Notes: generated by a model not told the origin, from the letters alone. A DNA stretch of 64,000 bases from Paradesertivirga superstes (GCF_037622515.1 NZ_JBBJCN010000003.1:124001-188000), one strand, 5' to 3'. Numbered from the stretch's first letter, positions 36,037 to 46,159 are shown. Numbers and translations are program-made.

Positions 36037-38865
36037 CAAAGGAGTAATTGTCACCGGACCTAACAAACCCGATACTCTGGGCTGCCATTTAGCAGCGGTG
36101 AAAAGTCCGTCGGCCCCACGGTTTGCCCCCATCCTTGCAGGCATATTGGTATTATAAAATTTCTTCCAGAAAATATTGTTTCGATCCAGATACGCGGCTC
36201 TGTTAGCCATAGAATTGGACACCTCAATCACCAGTGTATTTAAACGCCTTAATTTATCAGAGGGCACTTCCAGCTGATATACCGGGCCCAGAACCGTTCC
36301 AATATATTCTCCATTAAGCAGTATCCTGGCGCTTTCTTCCACTTCTCCTAAATTTAACAACCAGGTTTTAGCGGATCCTTTAGGTTTTTTAAAGGTAATT
36401 GTATAACTGGCAGTTCCTGAAAAATCTTTCACTCCTTCAGAGCTAAAGTTCGTCCATGATTCAAGTTTAGAAACATTTAAAGCAGCAGGTAAAGCTGGCC
36501 CGCCATTCAAGAACATGACCTTCCATTTTCCTTCAATAGGATATGCCTCTCCCGCTGCAACAGTATAGGGATGGGTGGTGACATTAACAGAAGAATCAGA
36601 AGTTTCCAAAATCATACTTTCGCCTCTGGCTATCTGCAGGTAAACTTCGGTTCGGTTGTTTCCTTTACGGATACTTCCATAGCCTGTTTTCTCCGTCATT
36701 GGGTTAAATAATGCAATTGAAGAAACCGTATTCTGCAGAGGAATCCACCCGTTTATGTCTTTATTGCCAGAGTTTACTATAAAATAATAAGACCCCTTCT
36801 CATGTTTCCTGCGTATCAGTTGCAAACCATTATCCACCATGCTCTCGCGAATAATATTCATCGAGGTTAGGGTTTTGTCTAAATCATCGGCAATTAAAAC
36901 GCTTCCACTACCCAGAACTGCTTTTTTAATTTCACTTGCTGATGAAAACTTTAAAGCGGACATCAGCTGTCTGAATTCCGCCTGTTTCTGTTCCAGATTT
37001 CCCAAACCAGGAACACCGGACGGGGTATTTTTATAAAATACAATGGTGGCCCCGTTTTGTGCCAGAGATATTAATTTTTGGAATGTAGCTAAGGGCATAA
37101 ATTTAGTCGCAGGCACTACTATCGTTTTGTAGTTAATTCCCCCGGTTTGAACTGATCCATTAGCCGCAGAGGTATTCAAAATCTGCGCATCAGAAATGAA
37201 ATCAAAACTGTGGCCTTTAGCTTGTAAAAGCCGGGCGCTTTCTTCAAGGCTTGTACCTTTAAAACCATGGTCTATTCCGTCAAAATGCTGAAGAAGCGTT
37301 CTTCCGGGAGTAGCATAGGTATCATAAATAGGCAGATAAAGCAAGACATCATTATCCGGCTTTCCTTTTTGCATAAACGACTGCACATGCGCTACATAAT
37401 TATTCAGCTTTCCAAAATCTTTCCAGAACGTGTTATTTGGTGTAAAATGCACTGCTGCATAAAATAACCAGCCTGGCCATGCTTCATTTTGAGGTGTATA
37501 ATTTGCTCCGTGATAAAATGTATGATTAATTCCGCCCAGCAGAAAGAGGTCCATCGCCTTTTTTACGTCGCCAAGCTTCGATAGAAAATGTTCATTTTCC
37601 CATGTGGCCGACTCGGATGAGGTTAATAGTTTTCCGGTAACGTGAGCCGCCGAAGAGGCAAACTTCAAACGCAAAATATCAGAACCTTCTGTTTCAGGGA
37701 TATCAGTAGCGGCGTACAGATCAAGAATGTTGGCAGGTGAGCCATGTGCCTGGTTGCGAATTATTTTTCCATGGGTTTTAGCCCAGTCGTGCCATGTTTT
37801 GGTATAATTCTCAAGAAGTAGATCTGAAATAGTTTCCCTGTAATCCGTCAGTACACGGCTATTCTTCTCCTCAGTGTCTTTAGAAAATAAGGCTGGAAGA
37901 TAGTTCCTCAAATCATAGCCTCTTCGTTTCTGAAACTCTTCAAACAACCTTGGCGTCCAGTTTGCTTCACCCTGGGCATCATCAACTTCATAGGAGTCGT
38001 TGAAGAATCCCCTTAATCCGGAGATATCTGATTTTTTAAACGCTGAATCGAAATATTTCAAGTAATTGTCTGTAGCTGCTTTCGAAAAATGGTCAATAGC
38101 ATAACCCTCACCACCCGGACCCGCGCGCTCCACCATTTTACCATGCCATCCCTCAAAAGCCGCATAGATATTCCAGTTTCCGGCAGGAGCTGTCCAGTTC
38201 AAATTTCCCGAGGCATCCACTTTTTTGGTTAAATTTATCACCTGCCCGTTATCAGAATACGCCATTACAGCTTGCAAAGGCAACGGTTTTGGGAAGCGAA
38301 CCTGATCGAACGCGTGTAGCTGCAAATCAGGATTTGAGGCTATAGGCTCTTTTAATTTTGAGATATCGATGCGCTCTCCCACAGTTCGAACCATGGCAGG
38401 CTGCATGAATTGAACCGCCTCCTTTAATCTTTCCCCGGTTTTCAGCGAATAATTCTTGTAGGCTATATATTTACTGGCATCATCATCGGTAACCCATGGA
38501 CCGCCAAAAGGCCATCCTGATGCCTGAGCCATATCAATGCCTAAATCCAGACGCTTGCCTTCGCTTAAAGTATGCTTCAGCATTCCCAGCCACTTGGGTG
38601 ATAAAAAATCTATAAATTGTTTCTCATAGCCTTTAACTCCATATATGGGAGTAATTTCCAGGCCACCCAAACCAGCTTTCTGATATTCCCCCATTATCCA
38701 GCTAAGGTCCTTTTCATTTACCGCACTTCCCTCCCACCACCAGCGTGTCCATGGTTTATTCTGCTGAGTAATTTCAGGCCATTTGGGTGCTGTTTGTGCA
38801 AAGCCGGTGAAAGAATTTGCAATCAGCGTTACCGTTAGTGAGCTTATTATAAATTTGCTTTTCAT
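36019..38865 (-). CDS. GH106 family alpha-L-rhamnosidase
   Basis: A 948-residue exported enzyme (signal ending FTGFAQ). The start of the mature protein, PWTRWWWEGSAVNEKDLSW, and later TEGSDILRLKFASSAAHVTG and GINHTFYHGANYTPQNEAWP are typical of GH106. A C-terminal jelly-roll (WLLNLGEVEESARILLNG) acts as a glycan-binding domain in this family. It should remove alpha-L-rhamnose from rhamnogalacturonan oligosaccharides after lyases or GH105 expose it. Its neighbours (PL22-like lyase upstream, GH115 downstream) are all on the same strand with short gaps, so it is part of the ten-gene operon. Confidence 0.94.
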   Translation of the reverse strand: MKSKFIISSLTVTLIANSFTGFAQTAPKWPEITQQNKPWTRWWWEGSAVNEKDLSWIMGEYQKAGLGGLEITPIYGVKGYEKQFIDFLSPKWLGMLKHTLSEGKRLDLGIDMAQASGWPFGGPWVTDDDASKYIAYKNYSLKTGERLKEAVQFMQPAMVRTVGERIDISKLKEPIASNPDLQLHAFDQVRFPKPLPLQAVMAYSDNGQVINLTKKVDASGNLNWTAPAGNWNIYAAFEGWHGKMVERAGPGGEGYAIDHFSKAATDNYLKYFDSAFKKSDISGLRGFFNDSYEVDDAQGEANWTPRLFEEFQKRRGYDLRNYLPALFSKDTEEKNSRVLTDYRETISDLLLENYTKTWHDWAKTHGKIIRNQAHGSPANILDLYAATDIPETEGSDILRLKFASSAAHVTGKLLTSSESATWENEHFLSKLGDVKKAMDLFLLGGINHTFYHGANYTPQNEAWPGWLFYAAVHFTPNNTFWKDFGKLNNYVAHVQSFMQKGKPDNDVLLYLPIYDTYATPGRTLLQHFDGIDHGFKGTSLEESARLLQAKGHSFDFISDAQILNTSAANGSVQTGGINYKTIVVPATKFMPLATFQKLISLAQNGATIVFYKNTPSGVPGLGNLEQKQAEFRQLMSALKFSSASEIKKAVLGSGSVLIADDLDKTLTSMNIIRESMVDNGLQLIRRKHEKGSYYFIVNSGNKDINGWIPLQNTVSSIALFNPMTEKTGYGSIRKGNNRTEVYLQIARGESMILETSDSSVNVTTHPYTVAAGEAYPIEGKWKVMFLNGGPALPAALNVSKLESWTNFSSEGVKDFSGTASYTITFKKPKGSAKTWLLNLGEVEESARILLNGEYIGTVLGPVYQLEVPSDKLRRLNTLVIEVSNSMANRAAYLDRNNIFWKKFYNTNMPARMGANRGADGLFTAAKWQPRVSGLLGPVTITPLLGVKP

Positions 38866-38875
38866 GTGAATTCCC

Positions 38876-40096
38876 TTAATGAATGTGATCCTCTTCGCCT
38901 TTGGCTATTTCGACGGCGTAAACCTGACTATCGCCTTCAAAATTAGCCCTGAATATTACCCATTTCCCATCAGGCGAAAAATGCACATTGGGTTCTAATT
39001 TATAGCCATGAGCCTTCATGTTAACCAGTCGCTCTGCTTTAAACTTGTCGCCTTCAGGTCTGAAGAGGTAAATCCACATTCCATCCGGAGCTTTGGCAAC
39101 CTGGCCGGCATCTCCGCCATCACCGGCGAAAAGTTTTTGATCTGGCGAAACATTAAAATGAATAGACCACTCATTTCTTTGAAGCTGATATTTTTTCTCC
39201 TGCCCCGATTTTAAATCCACGCCTGTTAAATAAAATGTGGTACTCCTTGGCATCTGATGATCAAACCAGATAGTTTTACCATCAGGAGAAAAGAATTCGT
39301 GGCCAGCGATCTCCATATCCATAGTGCGGGTGTGCCGTTTTACAACCTCACCTGTTGAAATATTAATTGTCCAGATACGATCCACTTTATGCCATGGTCC
39401 TTCCTGACAGAACATTAAAAGATTTTTGTCTTCCGGAGAAAACTGAACGTGACCAAGCCAGGTATTTTCTGTATGGATCTTCTTAAGTTCACCTGTCTTT
39501 ATGTTTACGGTAAATAAAGTATTCGGAATATTCGCATCGTAAATACGGTTAAAATACTGACTCTTTTCCGGATATTGTTTTAAAATTTCCTTTTCGGTAC
39601 TCCCATCGCTATATCTTCCGGCTAAAACTGTTTCATCCGCGTTGAGAGTAGATATTGTTGCCTTAAAATCCGCTGGAAACACATAAAGCAGCCGGGTCTT
39701 CTTTGTTTTCGCACTGCTGGCAAAAACACTGTCATTGATCTGGTAAACAACTTCCTGAGCTTTATGGGCAACAATTTCTCCACGCATAGGTGAACTTTGA
39801 TTAGTCACCTGTTCTGTTTTGAACGTTTTCAGATCAACTGTATAAACCTGTTTACTATTAGAATTGGTATTATAAAAAAGCATTTTATTGCCAAAGAAGG
39901 GATTATTATGAAAATAAAAGCTGGCATTACTTCCGGGTACGCGCGACAATTTTACTATTCTATGTCCGGTATCTTTGTCTATCCATTCGTTTGGCATAGG
40001 TTTTTTTGCACCGGTTTCTAAGCGTTCCTGAGCGACTAAGCAGAGGCATGGTAATAAAAACAGTCCGGCTAATACAGCAATATTTTTCACTTTCAT
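38876..40096 (-). CDS. PL22-like oligogalacturonate lyase
   Basis: A 406-residue seven-bladed propeller-type protein with a signal peptide (ending CLVAQ). The start WIDKDTGHRIVKLSR, the blade GHVQFSPEDKNLLMFCQEGPW and GHEFFSPDGKTIWFDHQ match the oligogalacturonate lyase (PL22) pattern, as does EWSIHFNVSPDQKLFAGDGG. Such enzymes split short galacturonate oligomers, usually the unsaturated dimer, by beta-elimination with a metal held by histidines. Classical enterobacterial members are cytoplasmic; this one is exported, as is usual in Bacteroidetes. The start is 1 bp after the deacetylase stop, so translation is likely coupled. Confidence 0.87.
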   Translation of the reverse strand: MKVKNIAVLAGLFLLPCLCLVAQERLETGAKKPMPNEWIDKDTGHRIVKLSRVPGSNASFYFHNNPFFGNKMLFYNTNSNSKQVYTVDLKTFKTEQVTNQSSPMRGEIVAHKAQEVVYQINDSVFASSAKTKKTRLLYVFPADFKATISTLNADETVLAGRYSDGSTEKEILKQYPEKSQYFNRIYDANIPNTLFTVNIKTGELKKIHTENTWLGHVQFSPEDKNLLMFCQEGPWHKVDRIWTINISTGEVVKRHTRTMDMEIAGHEFFSPDGKTIWFDHQMPRSTTFYLTGVDLKSGQEKKYQLQRNEWSIHFNVSPDQKLFAGDGGDAGQVAKAPDGMWIYLFRPEGDKFKAERLVNMKAHGYKLEPNVHFSPDGKWVIFRANFEGDSQVYAVEIAKGEEDHIH

Positions 40097-40097
40097 C

Positions 40098-40886
40098 TCA
40101 TTTAGTGTTAGTAAAATTGGGGGTTATCAGATCAAAGGCCTTTTTTGAATTTATGTATTTCTTCAAATCACGTAAGGCGATGACTTTATACTTATTATCG
40201 TGTAAGTATTTCAGATATTCTTCAAATAAATTTAAAGGTGTTGTTACCCATGGGTGCGCCTCATCAGGAACGCCGTGAATAGTAAGCACCACAATCCGGC
40301 CCTCTTTTGCCCTGTTAAATGCTGCATAAATATCCTTGCTGTTATCGCCCGAGGTACTATAGCTCGGAATCAGGTAAGGATGATCTTTTTCTGGTTCATA
40401 GGGTCTTGATCCTCCTACTCTGGCAAAAAGGTATCCTTTATCTTTTAACACCTGAATGGCGGAAGGATGTGTATCATAACCCGGATAAGCGAAACTTGTT
40501 AATGCTTGTTTAACTTTTACATCTTTAGCCTTATTCTCAATATAGTTTAATTCATTAATAAAACGTGCCCGGTCCATTTTGTTAACATGGGTATGGTTTT
40601 GTGTATGGTTAGCGATCTCAAAACCCATTTTATTCAATTCTCCTATTTGTTCCCAGCTCAAATATTTTGTTTTATCGCTAAATGCGGGCTGCAAGAACTC
40701 AGCGATAAAAAATGTAGCCCCAAACCCATACTTTTTTAAGAGCGGCGCAACGTTAGAATAATGACTTAAAACCGCATCGTCAAATGTGAGAACTACCAGC
40801 TTATTGGGTACAGATCTCTTTATAATTTGAGAATACCCGGTCAAACCTGTAAATATCAGTAACCCTATAATCAGCTTATTAAGCAT
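40098..40886 (-). CDS. Exported polysaccharide deacetylase (NodB/CE4-like)
   Basis: A 262-residue protein with a short signal (LIIGLLIFTGLTGYS). NodB-fold motifs are visible: TFDDA (motif 1, catalytic Asp and metal Asp), HTQNH (motif 2, metal His pair), AYPGYDTHPS (motif 3) and LTIHG (motif 5). It should remove acetyl groups from a polysaccharide or oligosaccharide. CE4 enzymes mostly act on chitin, peptidoglycan or xylan, so a member between GH28-like and PL22-like genes is unusual; de-acetylating pectin or a side chain is inferred. Its ATG directly abuts the stop codon of the upstream gene. Confidence 0.9.
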   Translation of the reverse strand: MLNKLIIGLLIFTGLTGYSQIIKRSVPNKLVVLTFDDAVLSHYSNVAPLLKKYGFGATFFIAEFLQPAFSDKTKYLSWEQIGELNKMGFEIANHTQNHTHVNKMDRARFINELNYIENKAKDVKVKQALTSFAYPGYDTHPSAIQVLKDKGYLFARVGGSRPYEPEKDHPYLIPSYSTSGDNSKDIYAAFNRAKEGRIVVLTIHGVPDEAHPWVTTPLNLFEEYLKYLHDNKYKVIALRDLKKYINSKKAFDLITPNFTNTK

Positions 40887-42422
40887 TTAAAAACTTTTAT
40901 CCTTAACCGTATTTATTTTGGTATTCTTCAACATATTCCCTCCTGTCGATTCAAAACCCGAAACATCTTTTAATACCAAAACAGGAGACGTTCCGGCCTT
41001 TTGCGCCCTTACGTTATTCAGTTGAATTCCCTTAACATCAATCAGCATAAATGCGGGCCTTATTTCCCTGCCTAAAAAGCTTACCTCAACATTGCTGATT
41101 TCAAAATTCCTGGCATGGCGGATATAAAAACCATAAGAAGGTATTACACCAAACTTCTCGGGTTCAGGGTAAGCTTTTTCATGTTCAGGAACTACTTTTT
41201 GAATCTTCGATTCTGCCGAATCCAGAGGTCTGTAAAATATGCGGATGTTACTCAGCTTCACATCCTCGATATCGTTACCGGGAAGGCCGCTGATCAGGGA
41301 GGAGAAATGCGAATCGGCATTATAAACCATTAAGTTATTAATGGTCACTCTTCTTAATTTCCCAACAGGCACTCCGGCAGGGCCACGCATCCGGCCACCT
41401 AAACGCAAAAATATCGGAGAATTCACTATATCTCTCATGGTAATATTACTGATGGCAATATCTTCGAGTAAGCCGCCATCTACGGTTTCTAAAGCTAGCC
41501 CCCGGCAAAATTCGAACACACAGTTAGAAATAGTGATATTTCTGAAACCGCCGTTAGACTCTGTACCAAATTTTATTCTTCCGGTAGGCCCTTCTCTGTC
41601 GGGAACCATTTTATATTCGTCGCGTTTATAGGTTCCGTTAATAAAAGTCCCCCTGTCAAAACCGGTTACCTGGCAATTTGTAATCGTTACGTTTTCTGTA
41701 GCCCTTGAAAAACCCAGGGCATAAGAACTTTTCAGACAAATAGCATCGTCCCATGGCGAATTTATACTGCAGTTTGAAATCCGCACATTGCGGCAGCAAT
41801 CAATATCCATACCGTCACGATTGGTATCCATCTTTAGGTTGTCGATGGTTAGATTATCTACACCCGTTGCAAGGATTGCAAAATGCCCCCCGTAAAGGAC
41901 TGTGAAATCTTTCAGTATTACATTTTTACATAGCTTCAAAGCGATGGCCTTATTTCCGACGGGATTTCTCGCAGAAGCATTTCTTACCAGCCCTTTGCCG
42001 TAAATAGTACCCGGTCCGAGAATTGAAATATTCTCTAAGTTCTCGCCCCAGATTAAGCTATTACGCCAATGACTATGGCCAAAATCCTGGTACTGATATT
42101 TATCTCCCCATTCATTTGGCTCGGGAACATCGTACCCAATACCTCCCTGCGGACTTGCAGCAAGAATGGTGGCACCTTGTTCAAGGTAAAGAGTAATGTT
42201 ACTTTTAAGCCGGATAGAATAACTTAAATAAGTTCCTGCCGGAAAATTTATAGTACCACCTCCCAACATTGCTGCCGCCTCTATAGCTTTATTAATTGCC
42301 TCCGTATCTAAGGTCGTACCGTTCCCGGCAGCTCCATAAGCTTTAACATCGTAGGTTGCTGCCCATACCGCATTCGATGCAGTTAACAGAACTATTGAAA
42401 GAAACAGCTTTAGTTTCCTCAT
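40887..42422 (-). CDS. GH28-like beta-helix protein with non-standard active site
   Basis: A 511-residue exported right-handed beta-helix protein (signal ending AVWAA). It begins like GH28 proteins (DVKAYGAAGNGTTLDTEAIN). The acidic motifs are kept as NRDGMDID (Asp203, Asp206) and PWDDAICLKS (Asp225, Asp226). The GHG motif is replaced by PTGRIKFGTES (279-289) and no RIK motif is seen at its usual place, where GLALETVDGG occurs. An insertion GTFINGTYKRDEYKMVPDRE precedes this. The family fit is clear but specificity differs from polygalacturonase; rhamnogalacturonan hydrolase or galacturonohydrolase activity is possible. It lies 2 bp from the CE12 gene. Confidence 0.85.
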   Translation of the reverse strand: MRKLKLFLSIVLLTASNAVWAATYDVKAYGAAGNGTTLDTEAINKAIEAAAMLGGGTINFPAGTYLSYSIRLKSNITLYLEQGATILAASPQGGIGYDVPEPNEWGDKYQYQDFGHSHWRNSLIWGENLENISILGPGTIYGKGLVRNASARNPVGNKAIALKLCKNVILKDFTVLYGGHFAILATGVDNLTIDNLKMDTNRDGMDIDCCRNVRISNCSINSPWDDAICLKSSYALGFSRATENVTITNCQVTGFDRGTFINGTYKRDEYKMVPDREGPTGRIKFGTESNGGFRNITISNCVFEFCRGLALETVDGGLLEDIAISNITMRDIVNSPIFLRLGGRMRGPAGVPVGKLRRVTINNLMVYNADSHFSSLISGLPGNDIEDVKLSNIRIFYRPLDSAESKIQKVVPEHEKAYPEPEKFGVIPSYGFYIRHARNFEISNVEVSFLGREIRPAFMLIDVKGIQLNNVRAQKAGTSPVLVLKDVSGFESTGGNMLKNTKINTVKDKSF

Positions 42423-42424
42423 CT

Positions 42425-43735
42425 TTAATTTCCGTCAGGTTTAACGATACTAGCCTTTGGACTGGCCGGCCAATTGAACGTTTCAAAGGAATCTGGCCTG
42501 GCAGGATCAAATGCAGGCATATCTACTACAAATTTCGAGATGCCCAACTTTTTATCCTTAATAGCGGATGCAATAATTTTAGCGATCTCATAAGCACCAT
42601 ATGTATTAAAGTGGGTATTATCATTTAAATTCAATTCCGGATATATAACAAACGCCTTTTTAGAATTTTCGGGGCCTAATGTTTCAAATAACCTGGTCGT
42701 TAAAGAAGTAAGATCGATTAAGGGAACATTCACTTCCTGTGCTACCTTTTTTGCTGCGTCAGGATAATCGCCATGAGTATTATTCATTTTTCCATCCTGG
42801 CCGAAAGAACGACGGGCGGTCGGGGTAACTATAACCAGATGACCACCTTTGCTCTTAACTTCTGTTGCAAAAGTGCGCAGGCGTTCACTATACGATTTAT
42901 AGGGCCCATCATTCGGCCCTTTCTCTTTTTCATCGTTATGACCAAATTCTACAAATAAGTAATCTCCCGGTTTCATAATGCTCAGAATTTTCGCGAGCCT
43001 CTTGCTGCCGATAAAACTTCCTAAAGACAGACCAGACTCAGCGTGATTGGAAATAGCCACACCAGGCTTAAAGAAACGGGGAATCATTTGCCCCCATGAC
43101 GCCCAAGGTTCGTCGTCCTGGTTTACCACTGTAGAGTTTCCTGCTAAGAAAACTGTGATCTGGTCATCAACCTTTTCAATTTCAACGGCATTAACAGCAG
43201 TTTGAAGGTCGAATTCAAGAGTTAGTTTATCATCCCAGTCGAGCTTGGTAAGCTCTCTCGGCTTTAAGCTCACCTGGCTTGTTCCATTTATATTACGATC
43301 CTTGACATGAACAATGAAAGTTTCTGTCCTGAATTTCCCTGTTTCGGTTTGGGCATTCTCAAGCATTAATCTGCGTGATTCTGATTTCACAGTAGTTGCT
43401 GTTTTTCCTTGTGAATCTCCCAGGGTTAAAGTCACTTTGTAATTCCCTTCAGGCACTTTAACCGAAAAATAAAACGGCTTATCGCTTTTTACAAAGTCGC
43501 TTTTCAGTAAATCATTTCCGCCACGGTCAACAGACTCAGGACCTGTTCCTAAATCGAAACCGTAACCTTTTTCCGCCGAATAAATCGTACCCGGAGTTAC
43601 TGCGGTATAACCCTTTGCTGCTTTTTCGGTTCCGAAGTCAAATTTTAAAGAATTTGACACCTGGCTTTTTGTCTGCACAGCACATGCTGTAAATAAAACT
43701 GCTGTTACTGCTAACAGAGAAAACTCTCTCTTCAT
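42425..43735 (-). CDS. Rhamnogalacturonan acetylesterase-like SGNH hydrolase (CE12)
   Basis: A 436-residue lipoprotein (lipobox LFTACA). The N-terminal 170 residues form a beta-sandwich (LKFDFGTEKAAKGYTAV, FYFSVKVPEGNYKVTLTLG). The C-terminal SGNH hydrolase shows block I AGNSTV with nucleophile Ser201, the GHND block, and DNTH with Asp372 and His375. The aspartate of the classical GDS box is Asn here. It should remove acetyl esters from rhamnogalacturonan I so that lyases and GH28 enzymes can act. Gaps of 2 bp on both sides show it is inside the ten-gene operon. Confidence 0.92.
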   Translation of the reverse strand: MKREFSLLAVTAVLFTACAVQTKSQVSNSLKFDFGTEKAAKGYTAVTPGTIYSAEKGYGFDLGTGPESVDRGGNDLLKSDFVKSDKPFYFSVKVPEGNYKVTLTLGDSQGKTATTVKSESRRLMLENAQTETGKFRTETFIVHVKDRNINGTSQVSLKPRELTKLDWDDKLTLEFDLQTAVNAVEIEKVDDQITVFLAGNSTVVNQDDEPWASWGQMIPRFFKPGVAISNHAESGLSLGSFIGSKRLAKILSIMKPGDYLFVEFGHNDEKEKGPNDGPYKSYSERLRTFATEVKSKGGHLVIVTPTARRSFGQDGKMNNTHGDYPDAAKKVAQEVNVPLIDLTSLTTRLFETLGPENSKKAFVIYPELNLNDNTHFNTYGAYEIAKIIASAIKDKKLGISKFVVDMPAFDPARPDSFETFNWPASPKASIVKPDGN

Positions 43736-43737
43736 AA

Positions 43738-46158
43738 TTACTGTTGTATAAATAATTCGTATTTCGCTCCCTTCTTAGTTGGGAAAGAAGTTAGGTATTG
43801 TGTACTGTTATTTAAGTTTACTGTTGAAGTGGTTAGTTCCACACCTTTCACCTGAATTTTTTGGATTGTGCGAAGCTTAATGGTGTTACCCGCTTTAGAA
43901 GTAACAAATGCACGCGCCAACTTGCCATCAGACCAAAACATGTCAATATCAAAAGCACCTCGCGCAACCATTCCTGTAACATGTCCGTTTTTCCAGGCTG
44001 CCGGCAAGGCTGGCAATAATTGAACTTCACCTAAATGACTTTGGAGAAGCATTTCCGCAATTCCTGATGTTCCACCAAAATTTCCGTCGATCTGGAATGG
44101 AGGATGGGTATCAAACAAATTATTCAAAGTCGAGCTCTTTAAAAGTTCCTGGTACACTTTATGAGCATGATTGCCATCTAAAAGGCGGGCCCAGAAATTA
44201 ATCTTCCATGCCTTGCTCCAGCCTGTACCTTCATCGCCACGAACTTCCAGGGTTTTACGTGCTGCATTTGCAAATTTTTGATCTATGAGGGGAGAGATTT
44301 GGCGGCCAGGATGTAAACCAAATAAATGTGAAACATGACGATGTAGCGGATCGGCATCTTCCCAATCACCATACCATTCCTGCAGGTTGCCCTTTGCTCC
44401 AACTTTAAGAGGACTAAGCATGCTTCGCTTTTCCTTAAGCAAGGCAGCAAATTGTTTGTCTGTACCTAAAATTTCACTCGCTTCGATGATATTAGTGAAA
44501 AGGTCCCAGATAATTTCCATATCCATGGTAGATGCAATGGTTACATTTCCCTTGGTGCCATCAGGCATTACATACACATTTTCAGGTGAAGTTGAGGGCG
44601 CAGTTACCAATTTGCCATCTTTTTCAACAAGCCAATCCAGACAAAACTCAGCAGCTCCTTTCATCAGCGGATAAGCAGTTGCGCTAAGAAATTTTTTATC
44701 TGAAGTAAAGCGGTAATGCTCATACAAATGCTGGGATAACCAAGGGCTGCCTAATGCCCAACTGGCATATTTTGGATCTCCCTGCACCGGATTAGTCAGA
44801 GCCCATATATCCGAATTATGATGAACCGCCCAACCACGCATATTATAAAAGTTCTTTGCTGTGGCTCTGCCATTGATTGCCCAGCGGTTTATGTGTTCAA
44901 TTAATGGTTGTGTTAATTCAGAAAGATTAGTTTGTTCTGCCGGCCAGTAATTCATTTCCACATTAATATTCGTAGTATAATTACTTCGCCATGAAGGTCT
45001 GATTTCCTTATTCCAGATACCCTGAAGATTTGCAGGCATTCCGCCGGGCCTTGACGAGGATATCAAGAGATACCTTCCGAACTGAAAATACAATTCTTCT
45101 AAAGGAACGTCTGTAGATTCCTTCTTATAATTGGCCAACCGTTGGTTAATCGGAAGATTCGGCGCAGCTCTATCAGTTAATGAAACTGTTAAGCGATTAA
45201 AAAAAGACTGATAATCTTTAATATGCGAATCTAACAACTGAGCATAAGTTTTCTTTAATGCAGGGTTTAGAAAGCTGATTGCCTTTTTTTCTTCATCAAG
45301 TCCCTGCCGGTCCGGATATTTATCAAAACCATTAAAACTGGTTGCAGCCGACAAATATAGAACTGCTTCTGTAGCACCAGAAACGCTGATAGTGCTATCC
45401 TGGGCTAATATTTCCCCGTCTTGAGAAACTGCTTGTACTCTAAACTGAAAGCGCATTCCATCATTATGTTCTGCATCCTCATAAATTAAAGGCTTAGGTG
45501 TTCTTCTGGCATCGTTCGTAATCCGGGCTTTTCCCTTTAAAACAAGTTGATTATGGGCGGTTACGGAGGTTGAAAACTTTAATGGATGACTGGCGCCAAC
45601 TTTAAAATTCAAAGTTTTTGCTTTATTTGACTTTAATCGAATTACGATCACCTGGTCTGGTGCAGATGCAAACACCTCCCGTGTAAACGTCACCCCATCA
45701 ACGGTAAAGCGAGTTGTCGAAGTAGCATTGGTAATATTCAAGTCCCTGTAATAATCTGTAGGTGTGCCGGTATACTGCTGGCTTATTTTAAGGTCGCCTA
45801 AAGGCTGATACATCTCAGTATCCGGGCCCTGCATGTTTTGCAAAGTCCTTGAGGCTTTTGAGATACTATCCTGAAAAAGCAAATTCCTTACCGTAGCTAG
45901 ATAGGCAACCGCTTTAGGATTAGGATTGGGATCAACCGGGCCCCCAGTCCATAAGGTTTGTTCATTTAGTTGTATGAGTTCTTCATCAGGCCTTCCGAAA
46001 ACCATAGCACCCAACCGGCCATTCCCAATAGGCAAGGCTTCGTTCCACTCTTTTGCAGGCGTATTATACCATAAAACATACGATTTTTGCTGAGCAAAAA
46101 CCGTATGTGCTGTTGTTAAAAAAAGGACTAAGATTACTATTTTTCGTGAATACACCAT
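43738..46158 (-). CDS. GH95 family alpha-L-fucosidase or alpha-L-galactosidase
   Basis: An 806-residue exported enzyme. I choose ATG 46158, which directly precedes a signal peptide (ending HTVFAQ) and lies 1 bp after the GH105 stop; a further in-frame ATG at 46188 would overlap GH105. The N-terminal stretch LWYNTPAKEWNEALPIGNGR is the GH95 signature. NINVEMNYWPAE (about 397-408) and QIDGNFGG (Asp691) belong to the catalytic centre. GH95 enzymes are inverting alpha-1,2-L-fucosidases or alpha-L-galactosidases. Both sugars occur at pectin chain ends, so which one is used here cannot be told. Confidence 0.93.
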   Translation of the reverse strand: MVYSRKIVILVLFLTTAHTVFAQQKSYVLWYNTPAKEWNEALPIGNGRLGAMVFGRPDEELIQLNEQTLWTGGPVDPNPNPKAVAYLATVRNLLFQDSISKASRTLQNMQGPDTEMYQPLGDLKISQQYTGTPTDYYRDLNITNATSTTRFTVDGVTFTREVFASAPDQVIVIRLKSNKAKTLNFKVGASHPLKFSTSVTAHNQLVLKGKARITNDARRTPKPLIYEDAEHNDGMRFQFRVQAVSQDGEILAQDSTISVSGATEAVLYLSAATSFNGFDKYPDRQGLDEEKKAISFLNPALKKTYAQLLDSHIKDYQSFFNRLTVSLTDRAAPNLPINQRLANYKKESTDVPLEELYFQFGRYLLISSSRPGGMPANLQGIWNKEIRPSWRSNYTTNINVEMNYWPAEQTNLSELTQPLIEHINRWAINGRATAKNFYNMRGWAVHHNSDIWALTNPVQGDPKYASWALGSPWLSQHLYEHYRFTSDKKFLSATAYPLMKGAAEFCLDWLVEKDGKLVTAPSTSPENVYVMPDGTKGNVTIASTMDMEIIWDLFTNIIEASEILGTDKQFAALLKEKRSMLSPLKVGAKGNLQEWYGDWEDADPLHRHVSHLFGLHPGRQISPLIDQKFANAARKTLEVRGDEGTGWSKAWKINFWARLLDGNHAHKVYQELLKSSTLNNLFDTHPPFQIDGNFGGTSGIAEMLLQSHLGEVQLLPALPAAWKNGHVTGMVARGAFDIDMFWSDGKLARAFVTSKAGNTIKLRTIQKIQVKGVELTTSTVNLNNSTQYLTSFPTKKGAKYELFIQQ

Positions 46159-46159
46159 T

